The notes under the pieces: model-generated | Database searches by the model: none | Seen by the model: the letters and a program-made list of their open reading frames with translations, nothing else | What the model was told of the DNA's origin: nothing | Translations under genes and position numbers: made by a program | Shown here: positions 1 to 6,897 of the stretch, piece after piece | How positions within the stretch are numbered: the stretch's first letter is position 1 | Layout: each line of letters begins with the position of its first letter | Source of the DNA: an uncultured Clostridia bacterium | GTDB taxonomy: Bacteria; Bacillota; Clostridia; Christensenellales; Aristaeellaceae | Length of the DNA: 21,631 nucleotides | Assembly: GCA_946409855.1 (NCBI GenBank) | Contig: CAMJXZ010000012.1 | Location: 1 to 21,631, forward strand | Reading direction: 5' to 3'

Positions 1-113
1 TACGCTTTCGGATGCCTTCCTTGATCTGACGCAAAATCCATCCCACATCTGCACACGTCTTAGATGAAAATCAGTATGAAACAAACATCTTCCCGACCCG
101 GATACTGCCAGAC

Positions 114-154
114 GCACAAGCCCGCGCGGACGTTTTGTCCGCGCGGGCTTGTGC
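114..154 (-). terminator. Perfect 18-bp hairpin, probable terminator of the flavin reductase gene
   Basis: Arms at 114-131 and 137-154 are exact reverse complements with a 5-nt loop. The hairpin lies 33 nt past the stop codon of the flavin reductase-like gene. Neither side has a clear T-run, so it may act as a factor-assisted terminator or an mRNA 3'-end stabiliser rather than a classical intrinsic terminator. Bases 1-113 hold no gene I can support. Confidence 0.55.
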
Positions 155-187
155 ATATGTGTCTGTTGTCCGCAGCACGGCGGCCGG

Positions 188-760
188 TCACTTCTCCAGG
201 AAATCGCCGATCCGCCCGAGCATCTGCCCGACGCTGTAGTACCTACCGGAATAAATGACCGGGTCCAGCACGGTCAGGTCCACGTCAAAAATGTCTTTGC
301 ACTGAAGCCGCTCGTCCATCTGAATGTTCAGGACGCGGCAGAAAAAGGTGGCGGAATCGCCGGTCTCCAGGGATCTTTCGACCCGGCATTCATAGACCCA
401 CCGGCTTTGATCCAGCACCGGGATATCCAGCGCCTCCCCCCGGCTGACGCCGAAGGAAACGCCGTCCTTTTTCCCGTCCCAGCCGTGTCTGGACCCGAAG
501 TAATCCATCAGCGGCAGCATGTCCGTGCTGACGAGGTTCGCGCTGAAGATCCCTGTCCGGATCACGTTCCGCCTGGTCTGCTTGGCACCGGACATGCTGA
601 TCACCAGCAGGTACCCGTTCCCCTCTTCGTGGGTGACGCTGAGCCAGGTGATAGGCGCGAAATTAGGCGTCCCGTCTTCATTGTTCGTCCCGATCAGAAA
701 GGCCGGCTGCACGCACATGGAATAAACGGGATCGACCGACCTTCTCTTTGGCTGATCCAT
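188..760 (-). CDS. Flavin reductase-like (FMN-binding split-barrel) protein
   Basis: This 190-aa protein looks like the flavin reductase / FMN-binding split-barrel family. The N-terminal part (NEDGTPNFAPITWLSVTHEEGN, broken here as NEDGTPNFAP then ITWLSV) matches the segment in which these proteins expose flavin and reject or accept substrate, followed by the usual S-x-x-K-Q-T-R-x-N stretch near residues 57-65. Such proteins bind FMN in the cytoplasm and use NAD(P)H to reduce flavin or a small substrate; the partner cannot be told from sequence. The start is well supported by AGGAAGGAGG seven bases upstream of the ATG. It lies downstream of the AMMECR1/radical-SAM pair on the same strand, but a 400-bp gap with a gene remnant separates them, so co-transcription is uncertain. 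Confidence 0.8.
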   Translation of the reverse strand: MDQPKRRSVDPVYSMCVQPAFLIGTNNEDGTPNFAPITWLSVTHEEGNGYLLVISMSGAKQTRRNVIRTGIFSANLVSTDMLPLMDYFGSRHGWDGKKDGVSFGVSRGEALDIPVLDQSRWVYECRVERSLETGDSATFFCRVLNIQMDERLQCKDIFDVDLTVLDPVIYSGRYYSVGQMLGRIGDFLEK

Positions 761-792
761 AACGCGTCCTCCTTCCTGATGGCCCGGAGAAA

Positions 793-807
793 GCCGCGGA
801 CAGCGGC
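793..807 (-). terminator. Small GC hairpin followed by T-rich stretch
   Basis: GCCGC and GCGGC arms (793-797 and 803-807) enclose a 5-nt loop. On the minus strand they are followed by TTTCTCC. It could terminate transcripts coming through the PfkB remnant from the radical SAM gene. The stem is short and the T-run weak, so this is tentative. Confidence 0.3.
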
Positions 808-862
808 ATGCCCTGCGGTAACCCGCCGCGTTTCTCCTTCGGGCGGCCGGACCGTACGGCGC

Positions 863-1018
863 TCATTCCGTTGCCTGCCGTTCTTCCTCTGCCCAGCTCT
901 CCAGCGCCGCCTGAACAGCCGCCGCGTCCGGGATCCCCATCCGTCCGCCGGGCTTCCGCGCTTTGAGCGCGGACGCCGCCGAGGCGAAGCGGATGCATTC
1001 CTCCGTTTTCTGATCACT
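863..1018 (-). pseudogene. Remnant of a PfkB-family sugar kinase (C-terminal end only)
   Basis: About 50 residues read ...EECIRFASAASALKAR then KPGGRMGIPDAAAVQAALE and stop at 863-865. This is the hallmark C-terminal helix and 'RPGA' turn of ribokinase/PfkB carbohydrate kinases, which are normally about 300 aa. Only this tail remains in frame. Upstream, toward 1164, a different frame contains VADAFAG where an intact kinase would have GAGDAFAG, and it hits a stop at about 1013-1015. That pattern suggests a frameshift plus loss of the catalytic GAGD motif. There is no room for the rest of the kinase, because the radical SAM gene begins its coding end at 1164. The family assignment of the tail is fairly secure; the decayed part beyond about 1018 is inferred. 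Confidence 0.6.
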
Positions 1019-1163
1019 CAGCCAGATCGATATCCTGGTAACGGACCGCCCGCCCTGCGAAAGCATCCGCAACGCGTGCGGACGGCACGGCGTGCAGATG
1101 ATGTACTGATCCTGATTTACAGCCCGCGCCGCTTCCCGGCATGACCGGCCGGATAAGCGGCGG

Positions 1164-2024
1164 TCAGCAGTTGCCGGGATAGACATAAAGCAGTTTTTCC
1201 CGGGCGATCTCCGCCAGGCGGTATACGGTCCTGACATCGGTCGCCGGCCGGTCCGTCATATGGAAGCGGGGAAAGAACCGGGAAACGTGCAGGGGGATCT
1301 CCGGCCCGATGGTGTTCCCGTCCCCGTCCGTCAGCCCGGCTACCCAGCCGGCCAGCGCCCGCATCTCCTCTTCCGTATCGTTCTCCCCGGGAACGATCAG
1401 CGTGGTCAGCTCCACGTGGCACAGCTGCACCGCCCGGGCGATGAAGCGCAGGACGCTGTCCAGGCTGCCGCGCAGCACATCGGAATAATAGCGCCGGGTA
1501 AACCCCTTGAGGTCGATGTTCATGGCGTCGATGACCGGCGCAAGCGCCTCCAGCACGGGCAGCTCGGCCGTCCCGTTGGTGACCAGCACGTTTTTGAGCC
1601 CCGCCTCATGGACCAGTTTCCCCGTATCCCGGACGAATTCCCAGGCGGTCAGCGGTTCGTTGTAGGTGAACGCCAGGCCGATGTTCCCCCGAGGGACCAG
1701 CCGGACAGCCGTCCCGGCCAGCTCCTCCGGCGCGGCGGTTTCAGCCTTCTCCTCGTATGCCCAGGCCTCCTCCGACCAGGAGATATCGTGGTTCTGGCAG
1801 AAAGGGCAGCGCAGGTTGCAGCCGAAACCGCCCACGGACAGGATCCTGCTGCCGGGATGAAAACGCCGGAGCGGCTTCTTTTCGATGGGATCAAGGGCAA
1901 GCCCGGAAACCCGGCCGTATGCCGCCGGCATGACCTCGCCGTCCCGGCACAGCCGGGCCCCGCAGAACCCCCGCTGCCCTTCCGCGATTTCGCAATGGCG
2001 AAAGCACACATCACACCGTGCCAT
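1164..2024 (-). CDS. amrS: AmmeMemoRadiSam-system radical SAM enzyme
   Basis: This 286-aa radical SAM protein carries a canonical iron-sulfur motif C69-x3-C73-x2-C76 within GCNLRCPFCQNHD. It also has an N-terminal cysteine cluster (C4, C7, C11, C21) typical of the AmrS / pyruvate-formate-lyase-activase-like group. The segment G-R-V-x-x-x-x-x-D-P-I-E-K-K-P-L (residues 37-52) is characteristic of AmrS. These enzymes cleave S-adenosylmethionine to a 5'-deoxyadenosyl radical; the physiological substrate of this subgroup is not known to me. Its ATG follows the stop codon of the AMMECR1-fusion gene by 14 nt, with a GGAGG in that gap, so the two are one operon. Length and motifs are complete, and I see no damage. 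Confidence 0.92.
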   Translation of the reverse strand: MARCDVCFRHCEIAEGQRGFCGARLCRDGEVMPAAYGRVSGLALDPIEKKPLRRFHPGSRILSVGGFGCNLRCPFCQNHDISWSEEAWAYEEKAETAAPEELAGTAVRLVPRGNIGLAFTYNEPLTAWEFVRDTGKLVHEAGLKNVLVTNGTAELPVLEALAPVIDAMNIDLKGFTRRYYSDVLRGSLDSVLRFIARAVQLCHVELTTLIVPGENDTEEEMRALAGWVAGLTDGDGNTIGPEIPLHVSRFFPRFHMTDRPATDVRTVYRLAEIAREKLLYVYPGNC

Positions 2025-2038
2025 CCCGTTTTCCTCCG

Positions 2039-3424
2039 TTATCTGTGCCGGACCACCCGGAAGCGCTGCAGAGTGATCTTCTCTCCCGGCCCGATTCCGG
2101 CTTTTTTCCGGGCGATCGCCACCTGCTGCGCCACCGTGTCCACCCCGTCCAGGTCGGGCAGCAGCAGCCCCCGCCGGTGCCCCCTGCTCACGATGACGCC
2201 GTAGCGCTTCACATCCAGTTCATCCTCGGAATCAATGTCCTCCGGCTCCCCCAGCACGTCCACATTGATTTCGAGCCACTTGAGTTCATCTTCCCGGATG
2301 GGTTCAAAGCGCGGGTCCTCCGAAGCGGCGCTGACGGCGTTCTGAATGATTTCCTCCGCCAGGCTTTTCCGGACCGGCGCGATGGTCCCGATGCAGCCCC
2401 GGAGCCTTCCCTGCTTGTGGATGGAGACGAACGCGCCCGCCCTTTCCCGGGTCAGCCCGTCCGGAAGCCCGTCCGGAACAGGCAGGATTTCCCGCTTCCG
2501 CACATAGCTTTCCACCGACTGCCAGGCCAGGCGCACCCACGGGTCGCACCGGGCTTTCGCGTCCGAAAGACGCCGGTCCTCCTCCTTTAGCCGCCGCTCC
2601 AGGAAGCGCCGGCTTTCATCCGGGCCGCCTGAATGAAACAGACAAATGCCGTATCCGACCCCGGTCACGTCCTCGTGGGAAAGCTTTTCCGCTTCCACCC
2701 GCAGCCCGTCCAGCGCCCCCGCCATCATGACGAAGGACCGGTGGCCGCACTCCGCGGCGCGTTCACAGAAGGCCTCGTCAAAATCAAACAGTTCCCCGAA
2801 GGCGGCCCGTCCGCAGACGTCCATGATCCGCTCGTCATACCTGGGGCCTTCCGGCGCGAAGCCGTAGGGGCCGTACGGCTGCAGCTTGTGGGACAGGTCT
2901 CCGCTGGCGACATACACCGCCCGGCGGCCGGTCTCTTCCACGGCCCGGCGGATCATCTGCCCCAGACGGTAATGATCCTCCAGGGGCAGCCCGGACAGCC
3001 CCACCCGGACCAGCCTGAACCCGGTATACCGCTGGCGGATCAGATACAGGGGCACCATCGTACCGTGATCCAGGGAAGGATCCCGCTCCCCCAGCGTCCC
3101 CGCCGGGAAACGCTCCGCCTCCGCCTGCCGGCAGATGGCCCGGACCAGCTCTTCATCGTATGTTTCCCGGAAGCGCACCTGCGGCGCCTGAAAGGACGCA
3201 AAGGATCCGGACGCCCCCTTTCCGGGCGAAATATGGAAGTAATCCCCGTACATCGGCGCGTGCGGGCTGGAGATGATGACGGTATCGGGCTTCAGCCGCG
3301 CGATTTCCTCCGCGGCCTTCTGATAGGCCGCCCGCGTCGCTTCAATCTGCTTTTCGCCGCCGCGCCCCACCTCGGGCACGATCAGCGGCGGATGCGGAAC
3401 CATGTATGCCGCCAGGATCGGCAT
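2039..3424 (-). CDS. amrA: LigB-like (class III dioxygenase fold) / AMMECR1 fusion protein
   Basis: This 461-aa protein joins two domains. Residues 1 to about 265 form a LigB / MEMO-like domain with candidate metal ligands H11 (MVPHPPL), H55 (SSPHAPM) and E225 (AECGHRS), and second-shell H120 and H179 (SGDLSH). This layout mirrors LigB of class III extradiol dioxygenases. Residues 295 to the end form an AMMECR1 domain with the diagnostic LRGCIGT at about 341-347. Substrate and reaction are unknown for this family. An ATG six bases further upstream (3430) is possible, but AAAGGGAGG directly abuts it; the ATG at 3424 has a normal 6-nt spacing and matches the usual MPI start. It is first in an operon with the radical SAM enzyme, driven by the extended -10 promoter at 3527-3535. 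Confidence 0.9.
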   Translation of the reverse strand: MPILAAYMVPHPPLIVPEVGRGGEKQIEATRAAYQKAAEEIARLKPDTVIISSPHAPMYGDYFHISPGKGASGSFASFQAPQVRFRETYDEELVRAICRQAEAERFPAGTLGERDPSLDHGTMVPLYLIRQRYTGFRLVRVGLSGLPLEDHYRLGQMIRRAVEETGRRAVYVASGDLSHKLQPYGPYGFAPEGPRYDERIMDVCGRAAFGELFDFDEAFCERAAECGHRSFVMMAGALDGLRVEAEKLSHEDVTGVGYGICLFHSGGPDESRRFLERRLKEEDRRLSDAKARCDPWVRLAWQSVESYVRKREILPVPDGLPDGLTRERAGAFVSIHKQGRLRGCIGTIAPVRKSLAEEIIQNAVSAASEDPRFEPIREDELKWLEINVDVLGEPEDIDSEDELDVKRYGVIVSRGHRRGLLLPDLDGVDTVAQQVAIARKKAGIGPGEKITLQRFRVVRHR

Positions 3425-3526
3425 GTCCATCCTCCCTTTCCTTATTAGGTCCGGCCCGCCGGACGGCGCCGGCCCCGGAACAGTCTTTTATATCCGTCAG
3501 ATACTGTTTGTCTTTTCGTCCTCTCC

Positions 3527-3556
3527 AGTATAGCACACAAACGGGAAAATTGCCAG
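3527..3556 (-). promoter_or_regulatory. Extended -10 promoter for the AMMECR1-fusion/radical SAM operon
   Basis: On the minus strand TGCTATACT (3527-3535) is an extended -10 element. A weak -35, CTGGCA, lies 18 nt upstream (3551-3556). The leader to the start codon is about 95 nt. Thirteen bases (CCAGTATAGCACA, plus strand) recur exactly at the thioesterase promoter at 14694-14706. Confidence 0.65.
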
Positions 3557-3607
3557 TTCCATCTGATTTTCCGTACAAATCAAATACTTTTCATTCCCGG
3601 CAGGCAG

Positions 3608-3636
3608 TAGGCAGGAAATGAAAAGCGTGTTATAAT
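3608..3636 (+). promoter_or_regulatory. Promoter of the AlkX-like glycosylase / GNAT pair
   Basis: TGTTATAAT (3628-3636) is a perfect extended -10. TAGGCA (3608-3613) is a 4/6 match to the -35 box at 17-nt spacing. The expected transcript start is near 3643. This excludes the in-frame ATG at 3635, which sits inside the -10 box, as the start codon of the gene that follows. Confidence 0.75.
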
Positions 3637-3703
3637 GACGGTCATGAAGCGGTTCCAGCCAGACGGGCGGTCCGGCACGGAACAGGAAAAAGGACGGTGC
3701 GAC

Positions 3704-4909
3704 ATGCTAACCATCACGCGGGAACAGGCGCGGCGGCTGATCCTGAGCAGGCAGGGCCTGCTGGGGAAGCACCGCTTTACCGGGAAAAAAGGCGCGTACC
3801 ATTATGTCCGCCAGGCGGGCTGCATCCAGTTTGACCCGGTCGACGTATGCGGCAAGAACGCCGAACTGACCCTGCAGTCCCGCGTGAAGGGCTTTACCCG
3901 GGAAATGCTGGCGGACCTGCTCTACAAGGATCGTCTCCTGGTCGATTACACCGACAAGGAGCTCTCCATCTGGCCCAGCGAGGACTGGCCCTATTTTTCC
4001 TCCTACCGGGAAATGAGCAAGGCGCACGGCGCCTCGTTTGCCGGGATCCCGGCGCTGGAAGAGCGGGCCGTCGACTATATCCGCAAAAACGGCCCGGTCA
4101 GCAGCGACACCCTGCCCATCGGGGGAAAGATCTTCTGGCATTCCTCCATGCACTGGAGCGGCAGCTGGCACGGACAGTCCCAGGCCAGCCGTTCGGTGCT
4201 GGAGCAGCTGTATACGGACGGGACCCTGCTGATCCACCACAAAAGCGGTTCCCGCAAGTACTACGACCTGGCGGACAGGTATCTGAGCCGGGACCTTCTG
4301 ACGGCCCCCAATCCCTGCCCGGACGACGCGTCCTTCCTGCGCTGGCGCGTCAGGAGGCGCATCGGGGCCGTGGGCCTTCTGTGGAACCGGCGGTCCGACG
4401 CGTGGCTCGGCATCAGCATGACGCCCGCGCAGCGGGACGCCGCGTTTGACGCCCTGGAGGCGGAGGGCGCCATCCTGCGGGCCGAAACGGAAGGCATCCG
4501 TTTCCCGCTGTTTTTCCTTTCGGAGGATCTGCCGCTTCTGGAAAGCGTTCTGAACGGCACCTCGGACACGAAAAAGCGGCTGGAATTCCTCGCCCCGCTG
4601 GACCCGATGCTCTGGGACAGGAAGCTGATCGAAGCGCTCTGGGGGTTTCAGTATTCCTGGGAAATCTATACCCCGGCCGACAAGCGCAAATACGGCTATT
4701 ACGTCCTGCCGATCCTGTACGGTGATTGTTTCATCGGCCGGATCGAAGCGGCGGCGGACCGGAAAACCGGCACGCTGCTCGTCCGGAACATCTGGCTGGA
4801 AGACGGCGTAAGGAAGACCAAACCGCTGGCGCATGCCCTGGACGGCGCCATCCTTCGGCTGGCCCGGTTCAACGGCTGCGGCCGGACCGAAAGGGGAGAC
4901 GGCGTATGA
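3704..4909 (+). CDS. Winged-helix DNA glycosylase of the AlkX/YcaQ (HTH_42) family
   Basis: This 401-aa protein belongs to the winged-helix family that includes E. coli YcaQ (AlkX) and Streptomyces AlkZ, which remove bulky alkylated bases and unhook interstrand crosslinks. The catalytic signature of the family, Q-hydrophobic-D/Q, is present as Q42-F43-D44 in GCIQFDPVDV. Tandem winged-helix segments follow through the middle (around DYIRKNGPVSSDTLP and RRRIGAVGLLWNRR), with a C-terminal beta-rich part ending near PLAHALDGAILRLARFNG. The start at 3704 has AAAAAGGA nine bases upstream; earlier in-frame ATGs precede the predicted transcript start. The stop overlaps the next gene's start (ATGA at 4906-4909), indicating translational coupling with the acetyltransferase. 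Substrate range is inferred from the family only. Confidence 0.85.
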   Translation: MLTITREQARRLILSRQGLLGKHRFTGKKGAYHYVRQAGCIQFDPVDVCGKNAELTLQSRVKGFTREMLADLLYKDRLLVDYTDKELSIWPSEDWPYFSSYREMSKAHGASFAGIPALEERAVDYIRKNGPVSSDTLPIGGKIFWHSSMHWSGSWHGQSQASRSVLEQLYTDGTLLIHHKSGSRKYYDLADRYLSRDLLTAPNPCPDDASFLRWRVRRRIGAVGLLWNRRSDAWLGISMTPAQRDAAFDALEAEGAILRAETEGIRFPLFFLSEDLPLLESVLNGTSDTKKRLEFLAPLDPMLWDRKLIEALWGFQYSWEIYTPADKRKYGYYVLPILYGDCFIGRIEAAADRKTGTLLVRNIWLEDGVRKTKPLAHALDGAILRLARFNGCGRTERGDGV

Positions 4910-5847
4910 TCACCCTGAGACCGGTCACCAGAGAAAACCTGGACGCGGTGCTGCGCCTCCGGGTCCGGGACTGTCAGAAAGGCTATGTCTCCTCCCCCGC
5001 GGAATCGCTGGCACAGGCCTATGTATATCGGGAAACGGCTTTCCCCTTCGCGGTGGACTGCGGCCGGGAAACCGTCGGCTTCATCATGATGGGCTATTAC
5101 GAAGAAAAAGGGTACTACACCCTGTGGAAGCTCATGATCGGCCGGGAGCACCAGCGCAGGGGATACGGCCGGGAGGCGCTGGCGCAGGGCATCGCTTTTT
5201 TGATGGATCGCTTTGGGGCGCGGGAAATCTACACCGGCGTCCTGCCCGAAAACCTGGCGGCGAAAAGCCTGTACCGTTCCGCCGGGTTTGAGGCGACCGG
5301 CGTCTTTGAAAACGGCATGGAAGAAATGCGGCTCACCCTGCCCGGCCCGGGGCCGGAGGGAACGGACGAAGCGGCTCTGCGCCTGCGGGACGCAAAGGAC
5401 GATCCCTGGCTCGCCGGTACGGACGCCTATGAAATCTACAGCCGGTGCATGTACCGGCCTTCCCATGAAAAATACAGGGACGAAATAGCCCGCCTGCGCG
5501 GCAGCCCGCGGTTTTCCGTTTTCGTGTGCGAAGAAGCGGGAGCGCGCGCAGGCATCATCGCATTTTCGCAAAAGTCCCCGGATACGGCGGAAATCATCGG
5601 CATCGCCGTCCGGAAGGACCGGCAGGGCCGCGGCGCCGGCCGGTTCATGGTCCGGGCCGCCGCCCGCCGCCTGGGGGCGCGAAGGCTGCTGGCGGAAACC
5701 GACGGGGATTCCGCCGGCTTTTATGAACGCGCGGGCTTTTCCGTCCGCCCGTTCACACGGCGTTTCCCGGACGGGGAAGTGATCCGGTATGCCTGCGCGC
5801 TCGAAATCAGCGCCCCGCCGTGCCCGGAACCGGAGCCCGGTTCCTGA
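4906..5847 (+). CDS. Tandem GNAT-family N-acetyltransferase (two domains)
   Basis: This 313-aa protein contains two complete GNAT domains. The first (residues 1 to about 145) has the acetyl-CoA pyrophosphate-binding loop HQRRGYG at 82-88 and resembles diamine/spermidine acetyltransferases of the BltD type (LRPVTRENLDAVLRLRVRD, split here). The second (about 155-313) has the loop RQGRGAG at 239-245 and a late FYERAGF motif. Single-domain members are about 150-170 aa, so this is a fused pair in one chain. It probably acetylates primary amines; the acceptor is unknown. The ATG overlaps the stop of the glycosylase gene by four bases (ATGA), with AGGGGAG upstream. The transcript ends at the bidirectional terminator at 5885-5932. 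Confidence 0.87.
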   Translation: MITLRPVTRENLDAVLRLRVRDCQKGYVSSPAESLAQAYVYRETAFPFAVDCGRETVGFIMMGYYEEKGYYTLWKLMIGREHQRRGYGREALAQGIAFLMDRFGAREIYTGVLPENLAAKSLYRSAGFEATGVFENGMEEMRLTLPGPGPEGTDEAALRLRDAKDDPWLAGTDAYEIYSRCMYRPSHEKYRDEIARLRGSPRFSVFVCEEAGARAGIIAFSQKSPDTAEIIGIAVRKDRQGRGAGRFMVRAAARRLGARRLLAETDGDSAGFYERAGFSVRPFTRRFPDGEVIRYACALEISAPPCPEPEPGS

Positions 5848-5884
5848 ACGTAATGAGGAAACAGTCCGCGCAAAATAACAGCAT

Positions 5885-5932
5885 AAAAAAGCTGATCCAA
5901 TTCCCGGCAAACGCGGGCAGGATCAGCTTTTT
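5885..5932. terminator. Bidirectional intrinsic terminator
   Basis: An A-run (5885-5890) precedes GCTGATCC (5891-5898), and the complementary GGATCAGC (5920-5927) is followed by a T-rich run. It works in both directions. It ends the glycosylase/acetyltransferase transcript on the plus strand and the TRAP/dehydratase/lyase operon (stop at 5944) on the minus strand. Confidence 0.9.
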
Positions 5933-5943
5933 CTCTTTTGATT

Positions 5944-6882
5944 TTACGGGCAGGCCCGCTCCCCGCTGCTGAGGGCCATCAGCGGCAGATTACTGAGCAT
6001 ATCATCCAGCAGCGCCAGCATGGTATCGTTGGCCGGCAGGTATGGATTCCGCACGTTGGCCGTGGAGAAGATCCCGCCGCGCCTCAGCACCTCTTTATGA
6101 ACGGCCATGGCCATGCCGCCAGGTGTGGTGCCCAGCCTGATAAAGGGAAGATAACGGTAGAATTTTTCTTTCGCGGCGGCGCGGTCTCCCGCCATGAACC
6201 GCTCGTACACGTCCAGCAGGATATCCGGGAATTCCCCGGCCGGCATCGTGCCGGCTACGCCGCTGCACAGTTCTTCGTAAAAGCTGGCGCCGTTCAGTCC
6301 GCCGAAAACGGTCAGCTTTCCCTCTGTCGCCGAAATGAGTTCCTTGGCCTTGAGGAAGGTGGGCGGCGCTTCCGCTTTGACATATTGGATATTTTCACAG
6401 TCCCTGGCCAGGCGGGTGATGACCGGCACCGGGATGTTGACGCCGCAGGCGCCGGGCGCGTCCTGGATCATGATGGGGATGTCCACAACCCCGGCCAGCG
6501 CCGCATAAAAATCGTAGATCCTCTGCCCATCCGGCTTGATCATGTAAGGCGGCATGATCATCAGCAGGTCCGCGCCGTTCTCCTGCGCCCACAGGCAGCT
6601 GTCCAGCGCCGGCTCGATGCCGGTACCGCCGGCGCCGTAAACCAGGGGAACCCTTTGCCCGACAGTCTGCCGAACAAGGTCGGAAATGCGCTGCTTTTCC
6701 CCTGCGCGCAGGGCAAACGCTTCGCTTGCATTTCCGAAAAGGGCGATCCCCTGCACACCCGCCTCCAGGAGAAACCGCACTTCCCTGATCAGGCTCCGCT
6801 CATCCAGATGATTGTTCTCGTCAAAAGGGGTGGGAAGGATCGGACATACGCCTTTGAGCCGAATGGCATCGTTCTTTGTCAT
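5944..6882 (-). CDS. DHDPS/N-acetylneuraminate lyase/KDG aldolase family protein
   Basis: This 312-aa (beta/alpha)8 barrel belongs to the class I aldolase/dehydratase family. The Schiff-base lysine is K169 (QYVKAEAPP). The substrate-carboxylate loop reads GNASEAF (50-56) in place of the GTTGE of dihydrodipicolinate synthase. The catalytic tyrosine position, usually YNxP, is replaced by QDAPG (140-144), so D141 stands where DHDPS and N-acetylneuraminate lyase have Tyr. This argues against a lysine-biosynthesis role and favours a 2-keto-3-deoxy sugar acid aldolase or dehydratase. It starts 15 nt after the dehydratase stop, with AGGAT in the gap, as the last gene of the operon before the terminator at 5885-5932. 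The natural substrate is not determined by sequence. Confidence 0.88.
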   Translation of the reverse strand: MTKNDAIRLKGVCPILPTPFDENNHLDERSLIREVRFLLEAGVQGIALFGNASEAFALRAGEKQRISDLVRQTVGQRVPLVYGAGGTGIEPALDSCLWAQENGADLLMIMPPYMIKPDGQRIYDFYAALAGVVDIPIMIQDAPGACGVNIPVPVITRLARDCENIQYVKAEAPPTFLKAKELISATEGKLTVFGGLNGASFYEELCSGVAGTMPAGEFPDILLDVYERFMAGDRAAAKEKFYRYLPFIRLGTTPGGMAMAVHKEVLRRGGIFSTANVRNPYLPANDTMLALLDDMLSNLPLMALSSGERACP

Positions 6883-6897
6883 GTTTTCATCCTCATT

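Noticed and set aside
149..1144. Long open frame opposite the flavin reductase gene (331 codons)
   Set aside because: It is the antisense shadow typical of GC-rich DNA; composition is arginine/proline-rich and matches no family.
3635..3703. Upstream in-frame ATG for the glycosylase
   Set aside because: It sits inside the TATAAT box, so it cannot be in the message.
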